Part shown: positions 1 through 8,992 of the stretch, piece after piece
Layout: every line of letters starts with the position of its first letter
Numbering within the stretch: the stretch's first letter is position 1
Origin: Coenobita brevimanus
Lineage: Eukaryota > Arthropoda > Malacostraca > Decapoda > Coenobitidae
DNA: 64,000 bases
Assembly: GCA_032717465.1 (NCBI GenBank)
Contig: CM064653.1
Coordinates: 32,267,809-32,331,808, forward strand
Direction of reading: 5' to 3'
Program-made: the position numbers and the translations under genes
Notes under the pieces: generated by a model
What the model was told of the DNA's origin: nothing
What the model saw: only the letters and a program-made list of their open reading frames with translations
Database searches by the model: none

Positions 1-1980
1 TACCAAGAGTATGGGGGAAAGAAAACAGGAAAAAGGAGTGGTTTAATAAGAGGTGTATGATAGCTAAAAAAGAGAGAGATAAGGTGTGGAACAACTGGAG
101 AAAGAGAGGTAACAACAGAACAAAGGATGAATATAAAAGAACTAGAAATGAGTACACAAGAATACGTAGAGAAGAAGAAAGGAATTTTGAAAAAGGTATA
201 ATAGACTAATGCAAGGATGAACCCAAACTGTTTTATAGATTTGTTGATGGCAAACTGAAATAAAAGGAAGGAATCACCAAATTGAAAGTAAAATGAGAGG
301 TCTATAAAGATGCAGCAGTGCAAGCTGAAATAATGAACAAATGTTTCCAATCGGTTTTCACTAATAAAAAGGAGTTTGTGGAGGGGGAGGGAGTGATTAG
401 GAATGTACTGGTGATAAAATATATAAAAGTGGAGTTACAGGAAGTGTATAAATTACTGGAAACTCATGATGTAAGGAAAGCCTCAGGACCTGATGGAATT
501 TCTAATTGGGTACTGAAGGAATGCAGAGAACAACTGGTGGATAAAATTCACAGTTTAATTGTGTGTTCACTGGAAGAGGGGAAAGTGCCACAAGAATGGA
601 AGAGGGCAAATGTGGTACCAATTTATAAGGGAGGAAACAGGGAAGAACCCCTGAATTATAGACCAGTATCTCTAACCAGCGTGGTCCCAAATTGTGTGAG
701 AGAATCCTAAAAGACAGATGGATAAAATATCTAGAAGAGATGAATATTTTGGCTGAATGTCAGTTTGGATTCAGAAGTGGAAAGTCATATGTTTCCAACT
801 TGAGCTTTTACTCAAGAGTGATTGATGTGGTACAGGAGAGAGATGGTTGGGTGGATTGTGTGTACTTAGAGAAGGCCTTCAACAAGGTACCTCATAAGAG
901 ATTAATGTGGAAACTAGAGTATATAGGAGGACTGAAGGGGAAATGCCTGGAATGGATGAGAGACTTTTTGAGAGACAGACAAATGAGGACAGTAATAAAG
1001 GATAGGATGTCTGATGGAGGGAAGTAACAAGTGGAGTCCCTCAAGGCTCAGTGTTGGCGTCAGTAATGTTCCTGATTTACATATATGATATGGTAGATGG
1101 AAGGAACAGTTATGCAGGTCTGTTTGCTGATGATGTAAAGATCTTGAGGAAGTTAGAGGTTGAGGAGGATTGTAAAATGCTGCAGGAGGATTTGGATAGG
1201 ATACATGACTAGAGCCGGATGTGGGAAATGAAATTTAAAGCAAAAGAAATGTAAAATATTGGAAATGGGTAAAAGTACCAGGAGGCCATCTCTGAATTAT
1301 TTGTTGGGTAATGAATTAATCACAAAAACGAGAGAAGAGAAAGATTTGGGAGTGCTGGTCCAAGATAATTTGTCACCTGAAAAACATAATAACAAGATAG
1401 TTAGAGAGACATATAAACTCTTGACTAACATAAAAGTAGCATTTTATTATATGGATGAGATGATGAAAAACTTGATAGTGGCCATGATCCGCCCCAGGTT
1501 AGAATATGCAGCAGTAGTGTTGTCCCCACACAAAAAGAAATATATAAACAAGATTAAGAGAATACAAAGAACAGCAACCAAGGTGGTCCCCAGTCTGGCA
1601 GATCTGTTGTACAGAGAGAGGCTGGAAAAGCTGGATTTGCCTTCCTTAGAGGAAAGTAGAAAGAGGGGAGACATGATTGGAGTGTTCAGGACCATGATAG
1701 GAGTTGATAAAATTGACTGAGAAGATCTGTTTGTATGGGATAAGAGAGCAACAAGAGGACACGGAATGAAATTGAAGAAGTCAACCTGCTTGAAGGATAT
1801 CAAGAAATATAGTTTTCCTTATAGAAGTATAAACCTGTGGAATAGCCTGGACAGAGATCGTCCAGTCTAAGAACTTAAACGAGTTTAGAGCTAAATTTGA
1901 CTTCCTGAGAAACAGCGACAGGAACCCACTAGCAAAGCACATTTCGTGTATATCACAATTAGGTATATTAGGTAAATACA
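1..1980 (+). mobile_element. CR1-like LINE, copy 1 (3' two thirds of ORF2, decayed)
   Basis: The window opens inside ORF2, just after the endonuclease domain. Translated pieces carry reverse transcriptase landmarks: 'GPDGISNWVLKEC' near 490-530, 'LNYRPVSLTSV' near 652-684, 'LADLLYRERLEKL' near 1595-1633. The reading frame is broken near 690, near 1020 and at 1250, and has in-frame stops at 1210 and 1718. It matches the copies at 37011-40255 and 40301-44405 throughout. The copy ends in the family's terminal motif TTAGGTAAATACA (1968-1980). Unlike the others it is not followed by (AC)n, but runs straight into a second CR1-like fragment. Jockey-superfamily membership is confident; the exact clade (CR1, L2 or a relative) is inferred. 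Confidence 0.88.
318..1720 (+). pseudogene. Reverse transcriptase ORF2 remnant of CR1-like copy 1
   Basis: Three open pieces (318-710, 692-1027, 1259-1720) are consecutive parts of one reverse transcriptase in different frames. The first holds the fingers region with 'GPDGIS' and 'YRPVSLTSV'. The second holds 'FGFRSGKS' and 'HKRLMWKLE'. The catalytic FADD region (near 1115-1140) falls between open pieces; there DNA reads 'LFADDVKIL' in a separate frame. The last piece is the C-terminal region with 'RPRLEYAAV'. It is a dead copy; the protein would normally copy LINE RNA at a nicked target. Confidence 0.85.
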
Positions 1981-2014
1981 TAAATATTTGGAACAACTTA
2001 GACAAAAAGGTAGT

Positions 2015-3229
2015 CTATCTATCTATAGCCCAATGCCCTAATCCCGCAAAGGTTGGCTGCAGACAAAACACCTCCAAGTCGTTCTGCCACCCACCATTTG
2101 ACTACCCTCCCCCCAACTCACCCCCCCCCTTCCCTCATATACCTCTCAACTCCATCCCTCCACCTCATCCTTGGTCTACCCCTCCCTCTCCCTCCCTCCA
2201 CCTCACCTACATACACCCTCTTAGTCAGTCTTTCATTCTCTCCACATGTCCAAACCACCTCAGTGTATTTCTCCTAATTTTCTCAACTACATCCACATCC
2301 ACCCCACAACATTCCTTCACTTCTTCATTCGTCAACCTGTCCCTCCATGTCACTCCACATGCTCCTCTCAAGTAACTCACTTCCACTGCTCTCACTCTTG
2401 ACTTGTTCCTCTCTTGCAAGGTCCACACCTCGCTTCCACACGTCAGGGTAGGGATCACAGTACTATCATGCAGTGACTTCTTAACTTCCATACTCACCTC
2501 CCTATTTCTCATCACTGCTTTCAGTGAACCAACAACCTTCCTTCCCTGCTGTACCTTTTCATGCACTTCATCCCCCAAAGTTCCATCCTTGCTCATCACA
2601 CTACCCAAGTACAGTACTTGAATGCACTCACATTCTCCATATCCTCACCATCCACCCTCACTGTACATTCTGTGACTTCATTCCTCTCAAATACCGTAAC
2701 TTTACTTTTGTTTACATTACCCTTCAGCTTTCTCCTCCTACACACTGTCCCAAATTCATTCACCAAACCTTGCAACTCCCATTCATCTTCACTCAACAAT
2801 ACTGTATCATCAGCAAACAGCAACACCGGAATCTTCCAAATCTCAACCTCATTCATTCGAGCCACCCCCACATCCACTGCCCTACTTTGCATCTCCTTTA
2901 CAACCCCATCCATGTATATATTAAACAGCCATGGAGACATCACACAACCCTGTTTCAGTCCCACATTGAGATAAAAGAACTCACTCAGCTCACCATCCAC
3001 TTGCACCGTAGCCCTAGCTCCTTTGTACATACTCTTCACAGCACTCAACAATTTACCCTTCACTCCATATATTCTTAATACCTTCCACATACCTTGCCTA
3101 TCTATTCTGTCATAAGCTTTCTTCAAGTCTATGAAGGCATCATACACTTTCTTTCCCTTCTCTAGATACTTCTCCACTAAACATCTTAGAACAAATATCT
3201 GATCTACACACCTCTTTCCCTTCCTAAAG
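2015..3229 (-). mobile_element. RTE-like LINE, copy A (5'-truncated)
   Basis: On the minus strand this encodes part of an RTE reverse transcriptase with the catalytic 'FADDTVLLSED' and the C-terminal block 'LRWFGHVERM'. The 3' end (left side) carries the family tail of TCTA repeats at 2015-2027. The element is flanked by the 7 bp direct repeat AGGTAGT (2008-2014 and 3230-3236), a target-site duplication. It is truncated just after the 'GKRCVDQIF' region compared with copy D at 12922-16110. Its insertion interrupts the CR1-like 3' end around it. Confidence 0.88.
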
Positions 3230-3255
3230 AGGTAGTGCAGGTGAGAAACATTCAT
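2225..3255 (-). pseudogene. RTE reverse transcriptase fragment (copy A)
   Basis: Two overlapping minus-strand open pieces, 3255-2596 and 2608-2225, make up the palm, thumb and C-terminal region of an RTE reverse transcriptase. 'DLKKAYDRIDRQGMWK', 'GLKQGCVMSPWLFN' and 'LLFADDTVLL' are typical motifs. A frameshift separates the pieces near 2600. The N-terminal endonuclease is absent through 5' truncation, so the copy cannot move by itself. Confidence 0.85.
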
Positions 3256-3359
3256 GTGTGTAAAAGTAGGCTAGATAAATGTAGATATGGAGACAGGACA
3301 ACACGAGCATTGCTCAATTCCTGTATACTACAAATCGGTAAATACAAATAGATAAATAG

Positions 3360-3361
<2 letters not shown>

Positions 3362-3454
<93 letters not shown>
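3362..3454. repeat. (AC)n microsatellite, about 93 bp
   Basis: An uninterrupted AC dinucleotide run directly follows the 3' end of the CR1-like fragment. The same arrangement recurs at 29583-29651 (as TG, because that LINE is inverted), 40254-40300 and 44405-44468. Confidence 0.98.
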
Positions 3455-3458
<4 letters not shown>

Positions 3459-3605
3459 TGCACACAGGCTGCAGGTTGGCATTTATTTTATTTTATTTTT
3501 TTGTCTCGTATATTAAAATTATTTATTTGAATACTATAATTTTATGTTTTAATTATTGTACAAAAAATTTGTGGATAACCGAAATTGCGTGAATTAAGGG
3601 ATTAC

Positions 3606-3608
<3 letters not shown>

Positions 3609-3663
<55 letters not shown>

Positions 3664-3686
3664 TGTATATATATATATATATATAG
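3609..3686. repeat. (TA)n microsatellite
   Basis: TA dinucleotide run broken by one TACTGTATA interruption near 3660-3668. Confidence 0.97.
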
Positions 3687-3902
3687 TAAGACCTCACTAT
3701 AACGGACTAATTGGGGCCCAAACCATTCCGAGAAATGCGAAATTCCGATAGAAGCGACATCTGGACTTCCTCTTGCTAATCCGGACTTTTTGTGATATAT
3801 CAGAACTTTAGTCAGGATCGCATGAACGGTTTTTAACCTGTTTTGACTACCATTGTGGTACTGTACTGTGTTATAACTTCACTACGTAAATCAAATGGTA
3901 TA
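3687..3902. mobile_element. Possible left part of a pogo/Tigger-like element
   Basis: The start AGTAAGACCTCACTATAACG resembles the left end of the TA-flanked MITE at 52669 (AGTAAACCCTTGATATAACG). The block near 3770-3805 also resembles 7160-7200 ('CGGACTTTTT' followed by 'GATATAT'). That suggests 3687-3902 and about 7130-7230 are parts of one element split by Tigger B. I did not find a convincing right terminus, so this is tentative. Confidence 0.35.
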
Positions 3903-4192
3903 AAGTAATCCCTATACAGTACCCTCGCGTCCAACAAGGTAATATTGTCATGCATGGGTCACGTGTTGGACCCAAAACGTGTTGGACTAACAATAGAGCT
4001 TATGGGGAAAAACGAATTATGTCAGCAACCCTAGGAAAAGTCACCCGAAATACCTACCATATACCTATACATATATTGGTACTATTGTAGTTATAATCAA
4101 TGGTACTGTGCTATGAATGATAACTAACCTTTTAGGATAGTGTTGGTGGGCTTGCTGGGAATGGAAGGTGGTATCCAAGGCTGTAGGTAGTT

Positions 4193-4997
4193 CTACTGGG
4201 TCCCCGGAGGATGGCTGCTGGCATCACGAGCGGGTAATGGCTGTTGCTCCTCCTCAACCTCCCTCATAAATCCTTCTAAATCACACTCAGAATCACTATC
4301 TTCGTCCACAGCCATGGAAGGTCCTGCTTCTGCCTGTCCTAGCACTCTGTAATCCTTGGCAAAGAGCATGTTTCTCACACTGTTGCCAGAGCCCCGTCTC
4401 GTGACTGTGGAAAGTGATCGCTGTCGCTGACTCGGTAGAGAATAAGGAGAAGCAACTTTGTTTATAAACTGGTACACACACCGATGAGAAGGGCTTCAAA
4501 ACGATTGATATTTATTCTAAAATATTAATATGTATTCAGTGTCAGGCTAAATGTTCAGTGCTGTAGTACGATACATTCTCTGTCGAGTCGCCTGGGTTTT
4601 GGTCACACTGTTATGCCCGTCGTATCCTCGGCAGGAATCCATCCAGATGAATTCCAAATGCCCGTGGTATCGTCGGCAATTTTACCACGTTACCGTTCCG
4701 ATTTACCATCGTATCCTCGGCAAACCTGGTATGAAGTGCCGTGTGATAGCCTTCGGCTGCCAGGATCTTGTCTTGGTTTTTTATTATGGTCCTCACATTG
4801 GCTTCATTCATGTCGTAGGCCTTGGCAGTGTCAACTTTCCTCTCCCCTTTCTTCTTCCTCTCGATGCTTTCTAGCTTGGTGGCCTGAGGGAGGTGCCGAC
4901 GCTTCTTGGGGTTCTCAGAAGGCTTCCTAGGCATCGTGAGCAGGGTAAAATGCAGTAACAAGGGCAGAAAATGCAGCAAGAAAAAAGCACCTTCCAA
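4193..4997 (-). pseudogene. Internally deleted Tigger transposase (Tigger A)
   Basis: The N-terminal part (read from 4997 down; likely ATG at 4934, 'MPRKPSENPKKRRHLP') contains a CENP-B/psq-type helix-turn-helix: 'ATKLESIERKKKGERKV' and 'NVRTIIKNQDKI'. Downstream, 4477-4193 reads as an acidic C-terminal tail ('DSDSECDLEGFMREVEEE'). The region that should hold the DDE/D catalytic domain is missing. Pogo/Tigger transposases bind element ends through the N-terminal domain and cut with the DDE domain, so this product could bind but not cut. Confidence 0.75.
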
Positions 4998-5301
4998 TGC
5001 GAATTATGCAACTGAGTGGCGCTGTGGCGGGAGAAATTTAAACTAAACATCACGTGACACCAGAAGCGTTTTTAATTGGGCGGCATCACGATCACGTCAC
5101 GATAGCGGGCGGGGAAGGCTACTTGATCAGAAGTTTTCGTTGGCTATCATCATCATGGGAATGTCCAGTATGACCATGTTGGACCGGGGGTGATTGTTCT
5201 AGAGTTGAACTCTGCGGATTTCGCCCACTTCTCGGAGCTCTGTGCGTGTTATGCTAACACACTCGTGTTGCAGTAATTAAATCGTATTAAATAATACTAA
5301 T

Positions 5302-5416
5302 TCAAGTGGGGTTGGTGGAGGATTAGTGCCCCTCCCTGTAAAACACTTATCTCTAAGCCCTTGGCCACCCCGTTTGGGATACATGGCGTCTGGCAATGAA
5401 TGAATGAATGAATGAA
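5302..5416 (+). mobile_element. 5S-type SINE, 5'-truncated copy (body and tail only)
   Basis: This matches the body and tail of the SINE at 12628-12822 and lacks the 5S rRNA head. The segment at 5308-5336 matches the RTE 5' region seen inverted at 16011-16036. The end reads GGCCACCCC ... GGCGTCTGGCAA followed by TGAA repeats, paralleling the RTE 3' end followed by TAGA repeats. It lies inside Tigger A. Confidence 0.82.
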
Positions 5417-5689
5417 TTTACTCTACGTGCTGGACGTGAATCGTGCTGGACTAATGCGTGTTGGATGCGAGGGTACTGTACTATCCGGACACCCACTTTC
5501 CGGATACCCCAGTTACTGGACATTGTGGACCTGGACCTTCAGGTTCCAAAAATGGCCAAAAAAAAGAAAAAATCACCCCCCCAAAAAAAGATTTTTTTTT
5601 CCCTCTCGTAATTTGAAATTGCCATGCAGCGCCGAACAGCTGTTTACACCATGGCCCCTTCACCCCTTCCTTCCTCCCCCCTCCCCTGT

Positions 5690-6043
5690 CAGGGTTGCCA
5701 TTTGGTATTTTTCATTACCAAATTTGGGCCAGTTTGGTAATGAAAAAATTGTTTGTTAATGAATCAGAGTAATGCATTACCAAATGGATTTTTCACATGT
5801 ATGAGGATACATGGGATGGAGATGGTGGATTGTCTGCTCTCTTTGATTAATTTGCTAGCCTACATAGCATGAAAATAATCAACATGCTGCTAATTATAAG
5901 AAGAGTGATTACATGTATTTCCACTTGAATATATAATTAATGAAGCATAAATGCTAGCTTTACAAGTTTGGTAATGAAAAGTTGAATTTGGTAATGAAAA
6001 TTGAGGAGTTTGGTAATGTGGTCGTTGCGATCTGGCAACTCTG
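5690..6043. mobile_element. hAT-like MITE
   Basis: Short terminal inverted repeats CAGGGTTGCCA (5690-5700) and TGGCAACTCTG (6033-6043) match with one mismatch and have the CAGnGTTGCCA form common in hAT elements. The interior is AT-rich, has no coding capacity and repeats TTTGGTAATGAAAA several times. No convincing 8 bp target duplication was seen (TCCCCTGT left, TTTCCTCG right). It is nested in Tigger B. Confidence 0.65.
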
Positions 6044-6307
6044 TTTCCTCGTCACCGATGCTCCAACAGTTACTGCTTAACTTCGATCGCAAGTGGATGC
6101 TTATCGCAGTGGATGCCACACGTGCTCGTTTTTTTGTGAATAAACTGCAATACCTCGCCAGTAGACCACATGGAATTTACAGTGTTGTGCAGTGTTCAGA
6201 AATTAGAATTGAGAGTGCAAAGGGTTAACTGTGGAGTGCAAACTGACAGTTGAAACTGGCATGGTGCAATTAACAATGTTCAGTGTTAATTGCACCATGC
6301 AATCAGT

Positions 6308-6663
6308 GGGGGAGGCGGTGGCTGAATCGGTAGAGAGGCGGCCTGCAGTCCTGATGGACCCAGGTTCGAATCCCGGCTTGGAACACTTTATGGATTTGAA
6401 TTTCATAGAAGCAGACTTTCCTGATCTACCAGATGACCTGCCGACATGTCATAAAAGTACCCCCGCTAAAACCAATACACCAGTCCTGTATGAGACAGCC
6501 CTAGCATGTATTCAATATGGACGGTGGGTGTTAGCGCCGAAGTGGTGACATGTGGAGGTGTAGGAGGACTACTGGGCCTTGGGATAGGCTACTGCCCCCG
6601 AGATATAGGCCCTGAAGCCTTTGCCCAGAGTCGGACACATAAAAAAAAAAAAAAAAAAAAAAA
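6308..6663 (+). mobile_element. tRNA-derived SINE with poly(A) tail
   Basis: The head carries RNA polymerase III promoter boxes: an A-box-like GTGGCTGAATCGGTAGAG at about 6318-6335 and a perfect B-box core GGTTCGAATCC at 6363-6373. The body is unrelated to tRNA and ends in 23 A residues (6641-6663). The head does not fold with a proper acceptor stem, so this is not a working tRNA gene. It lies inside Tigger B. Confidence 0.78.
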
Positions 6664-7062
6664 TTATAACTCACAGTGCAAAGAATTACTGTAAGTGCAG
6701 CACAATACTGGATTACTGTACGTGCTTCAAGAGCATTTTCACCACTGCCAAAGCCTTAAGAAGGCGGCCACAGACATGCTGTAAGTACCCTGACTGAGGT
6801 ACAGTCACTTCTAATTCCTCATCCTTTGGTTCCTTTTCATTTATTTCATGCTTTATATCCATTATTGGTGTGAATAGGATCTTAAATAGGTTTAAATAGG
6901 TGCTATGCATGTCTGGTAGGGAGTTATTTAGGTGGCTTTCAAAGTTAGGCTGGATTAGGGTCCTTAAGTACCAGTACTGAAGGCAGGTGTCCACTTTCCG
7001 GACGGGACCACTTTCCGGACATGCCTTTGGCTCTGTTACATCGGATAGTGGAGGGATTGCTA

Positions 7063-7606
7063 TATATATAATAATACTGTATTGTATACTGATAAACATG
7101 TCTTTTATTTATCTTATTGTGGCGAACATAGCTGAAGTGGTCAGGCAGTCCGAACTGCTTCAGGTTTTATCGGACTTTTTCCGATATATAGAAATTAAGT
7201 CCGGTAGCTCCTCGAGTCCGATAAAAACGAATTCCTGTCTATTGAAGTCCATTACAGTAAGCTCTCCCCGAACACGTTCTCGCTGAACGCCCTCGGAATT
7301 ATATGCGGTTAAGTGCTGGGATACGTATAAGACAACATAAGATTAAAGAACCATTACGAAAACTTTAAATTTACTCAAGATAGGCCTTTGAAAGGCCAAA
7401 CCCTTGAACATCAGCACAGCGAGCATGGTTTGTTTTTGATCACTTGATCATATGATTCACTGTACCGCTTTTCCACAGTACTGTATTTTCAAGTTAAATA
7501 TTTACATTACTGTTCTGGTAAGTTTATGTGTAAGTTAAAGTACTATTACTTAATGTTAAAGCAAGAAATAAAGTCTTATAACCAGTTTACCTGATAAGCG
7601 TCAGAA
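7063..7606. other. Non-coding; no gene recognised
   Basis: Short TA runs are followed by sequence with several CGGAC/GTCCG motifs at 7150-7230 that resemble 3770-3805. A CAGTAAGCTCTCCCC at 7255 looks like a pogo-type terminus, but I found no partner. No supported open frame. Confidence 0.5.
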
Positions 7607-7875
7607 TAGGTTATGAGACAATTCACCGTCAAGTCAGTTCGCTGTCAGACAATTCCCTGTCAAAACATGGACGATTCCTCGTCACGACAATTCGCACCCT
7701 GGACGATTCCCCGTCATTCTATGAATATACTTATTATTAATTAATCAATACAGTATTAATAGTATTATTTGAATTATATTCTAGCATCACCCATAGCTGT
7801 GTTCATTAATGACAGCAAATTGTCTTGTTATTGTTGGGACGGCAAATTGTCCCGAAACCGATTGGTGTCGGAATC
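7607..7875. mobile_element. Unclassified inverted-repeat element with reiterated ACAATTC motif
   Basis: The left side repeats GACAATTCnCnGTC-like units at about 7618-7720. The right side at about 7815-7860 carries inverted versions, such as GGGACGGCAAATTGTC. Multiple subterminal copies in opposite orientation are typical of transposase-binding arrays in non-autonomous elements. The superfamily and exact ends are unknown. Confidence 0.45.
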
Positions 7876-8136
7876 TTGCCTGTGTTTACATATTTGTATG
7901 TTTAAGCCTTGCTGTGCAGTACTGTATTAGTAAGTTATAACATTAAGTAAACCTAACCACTTAAAGTGGTTCATATTGATTACCAATGGCAGATAACAGC
8001 AAAACACCACATTTAGGGGGTCTAGGGAGCAAAATAAGGAGTAGTTAAAACTTATGCAGTTGCGTGCCGAATGCGCCACAGGTGGAACAAAACCCATGCA
8101 TTTGGGGAGAGCTTGCTGTATACCGAGGTTTTACTG

Positions 8137-8167
<31 letters not shown>

Positions 8168-8188
8168 TTATACAGTATACAGTATGTA
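7876..8188. other. Non-coding; (TA)n at about 8143-8168
   Basis: I see no gene here. A pogo-like end may occur near 8115-8135 (GAGGTTTTACTGTATA), followed by a short (TA)n run. Confidence 0.5.
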
Positions 8189-8992
8189 CAGGCACACCTC
8201 GATATACAAAACCTCTAGATACTATACCCCGGCTTAATGATGAGGGTAGAAATACCACTGTACCCTGCCTAATGATGGCCAAACCCCAGTTTAACAATGG
8301 GTTTTTATTTTATGATTTTTTTTACCAATTTGGTATTTTTTACTAAAATTGTGTGCTTAGGTTGATTTATAAACTGTTTTAGACAGAGATTAATGTTTTT
8401 TAGCCATAGGTGGGGTGTACATTGTCATTTTGGGGTACAGTTTACTAAGCTTGATTTTTCCCAGAGGATGGTGAGTGAGAGACTGACGAGGAGAGTGTAT
8501 GTGAGTGAGGTGGCGGGGGGGAGAGGGAGGGGGAGGCCAAGGATGAGATGGAGGGATGGAGTGGAGAGGTATATGAGCAAGGGGGGTGTGAGCTGGAAGC
8601 AGAGCAATGAAATGGCAGGGGACAGGGCGACATGGAGGCGATTTGTTTGTTGCCACCCCTGACTGGATTAAGGTGTCTGGCAATAGATAGATAGATAGAT
8701 ATTTTCCAGACTTACATTTGATGATTTTCAGTTTTTATTTGTTGGTTTTAGTGAGTTATTTACAGATGTTGGGCTTAGGATAGCTTCTTTTACAGCCGTT
8801 AGGCCATTTATATTGGCTTTAAACTTGTTTTGGGGCTCATTTGGGTGGGTTTTGGACTTGGTTGGAGGGAAACCCTAGGATGGTAAATGCATCCCATTAC
8901 TTTACATGTTCAGTCTACCCTAATATACAATATGCTGCCTAACGATGGGTTTTTACCTAACCAATTGCATTGTTAAACCAGGGTATATCTGT
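8189..8992. mobile_element. TA-flanked MITE (TACAGGCA family), interrupted by RTE copy B
   Basis: It begins TACAGGCACACC at 8187 and matches the complete copy at 51054-51605 along its length (for example GGGTAGAAATACCA and CTAATGATGGCC). The right end, GGGTATATCTGTG, is where RTE copy C starts, so the terminal bases are lost or overwritten. RTE copy B occupies 8465-8701. Confidence 0.72.
8465..8701 (+). mobile_element. RTE-like LINE, copy B (short 3' fragment)
   Basis: Encodes the C-terminal end only ('RLTRRVYVSEV', 'GRPRMRWRDGVERYM') and ends CTGGCAA followed by TAGA repeats (to 8701). Flanks TTTTCCCAG (8456-8464) and TTTTCCAG (8702-8709) look like a target-site duplication. Comparison with the uninterrupted MITE at 51054 shows the insertion point. 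Confidence 0.88.

Larger units (their letters stand above)
1983..3361 (+). mobile_element. CR1-like LINE 3' end, split by an RTE insertion
   Basis: Sequence 1983-2014 joined to 3237-3361, dropping one copy of the 7 bp duplication, reads as the end of a CR1-like ORF2 without a frameshift: 'IWNNLDKKVV' then 'QVRNIHVCKSRLDKCRYGD'. This parallels 'LWSSLDKEIVQSKNLNKF' in the copy ending at 44405. The 3' part ends in AGGTAAAT-like repeats and then (AC)n. The rest of the element lies beyond the LINE copy that precedes it, so that copy may have landed inside this one. Confidence 0.75.
3917..5478 (-). mobile_element. Tigger A: pogo/Tigger element with clear terminal inverted repeats, nested in Tigger B
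   Basis: The left terminus CAGTACCCTCGCGTCCAACA (3917-3936) is mirrored at the right end by the reverse complement of CAGTACCCTCGCATCCAACA (5459-5478), one mismatch in 20. TA dinucleotides flank it (3915-3916, 5479-5480), as expected for Tc1/mariner-pogo insertion. The transposase gene on the minus strand has lost its catalytic middle. A 5S-SINE fragment sits at 5302-5416. Confidence 0.9.
3903..7062. mobile_element. Tigger B: internally deleted pogo/Tigger element hosting other insertions
   Basis: The left end, AGTAATCCCTATA (3904-3916), is separated by the Tigger A insertion from its continuation CTATCCGGACACCC (from 5481). Rejoined at the TA, it matches the terminus of the Tigger elements at 17052 and 20368. 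The right end at 7041-7062 (CGGATAGTGGAGGGATT) is its inverted partner, next to TATA. Internal sequence near 5540-5660 and 6140-6240 matches the non-coding parts flanking the transposase gene in those elements, but no transposase remains. It also contains a hAT-like MITE and a tRNA-derived SINE. Confidence 0.72.

Noticed and set aside
3252..3482. Open frame encoding Val-Cys repeats
   Set aside because: It is translation of the (AC)n microsatellite.
6308..6380. Functional tRNA gene
   Set aside because: A and B boxes are present but no acceptor stem pairing, and it continues into a SINE body with a poly(A) tail.
6713..7099. 128-codon minus-strand open frame
   Set aside because: It lies in the 3' non-coding part of Tigger B, shared with D1/D2 non-coding sequence.
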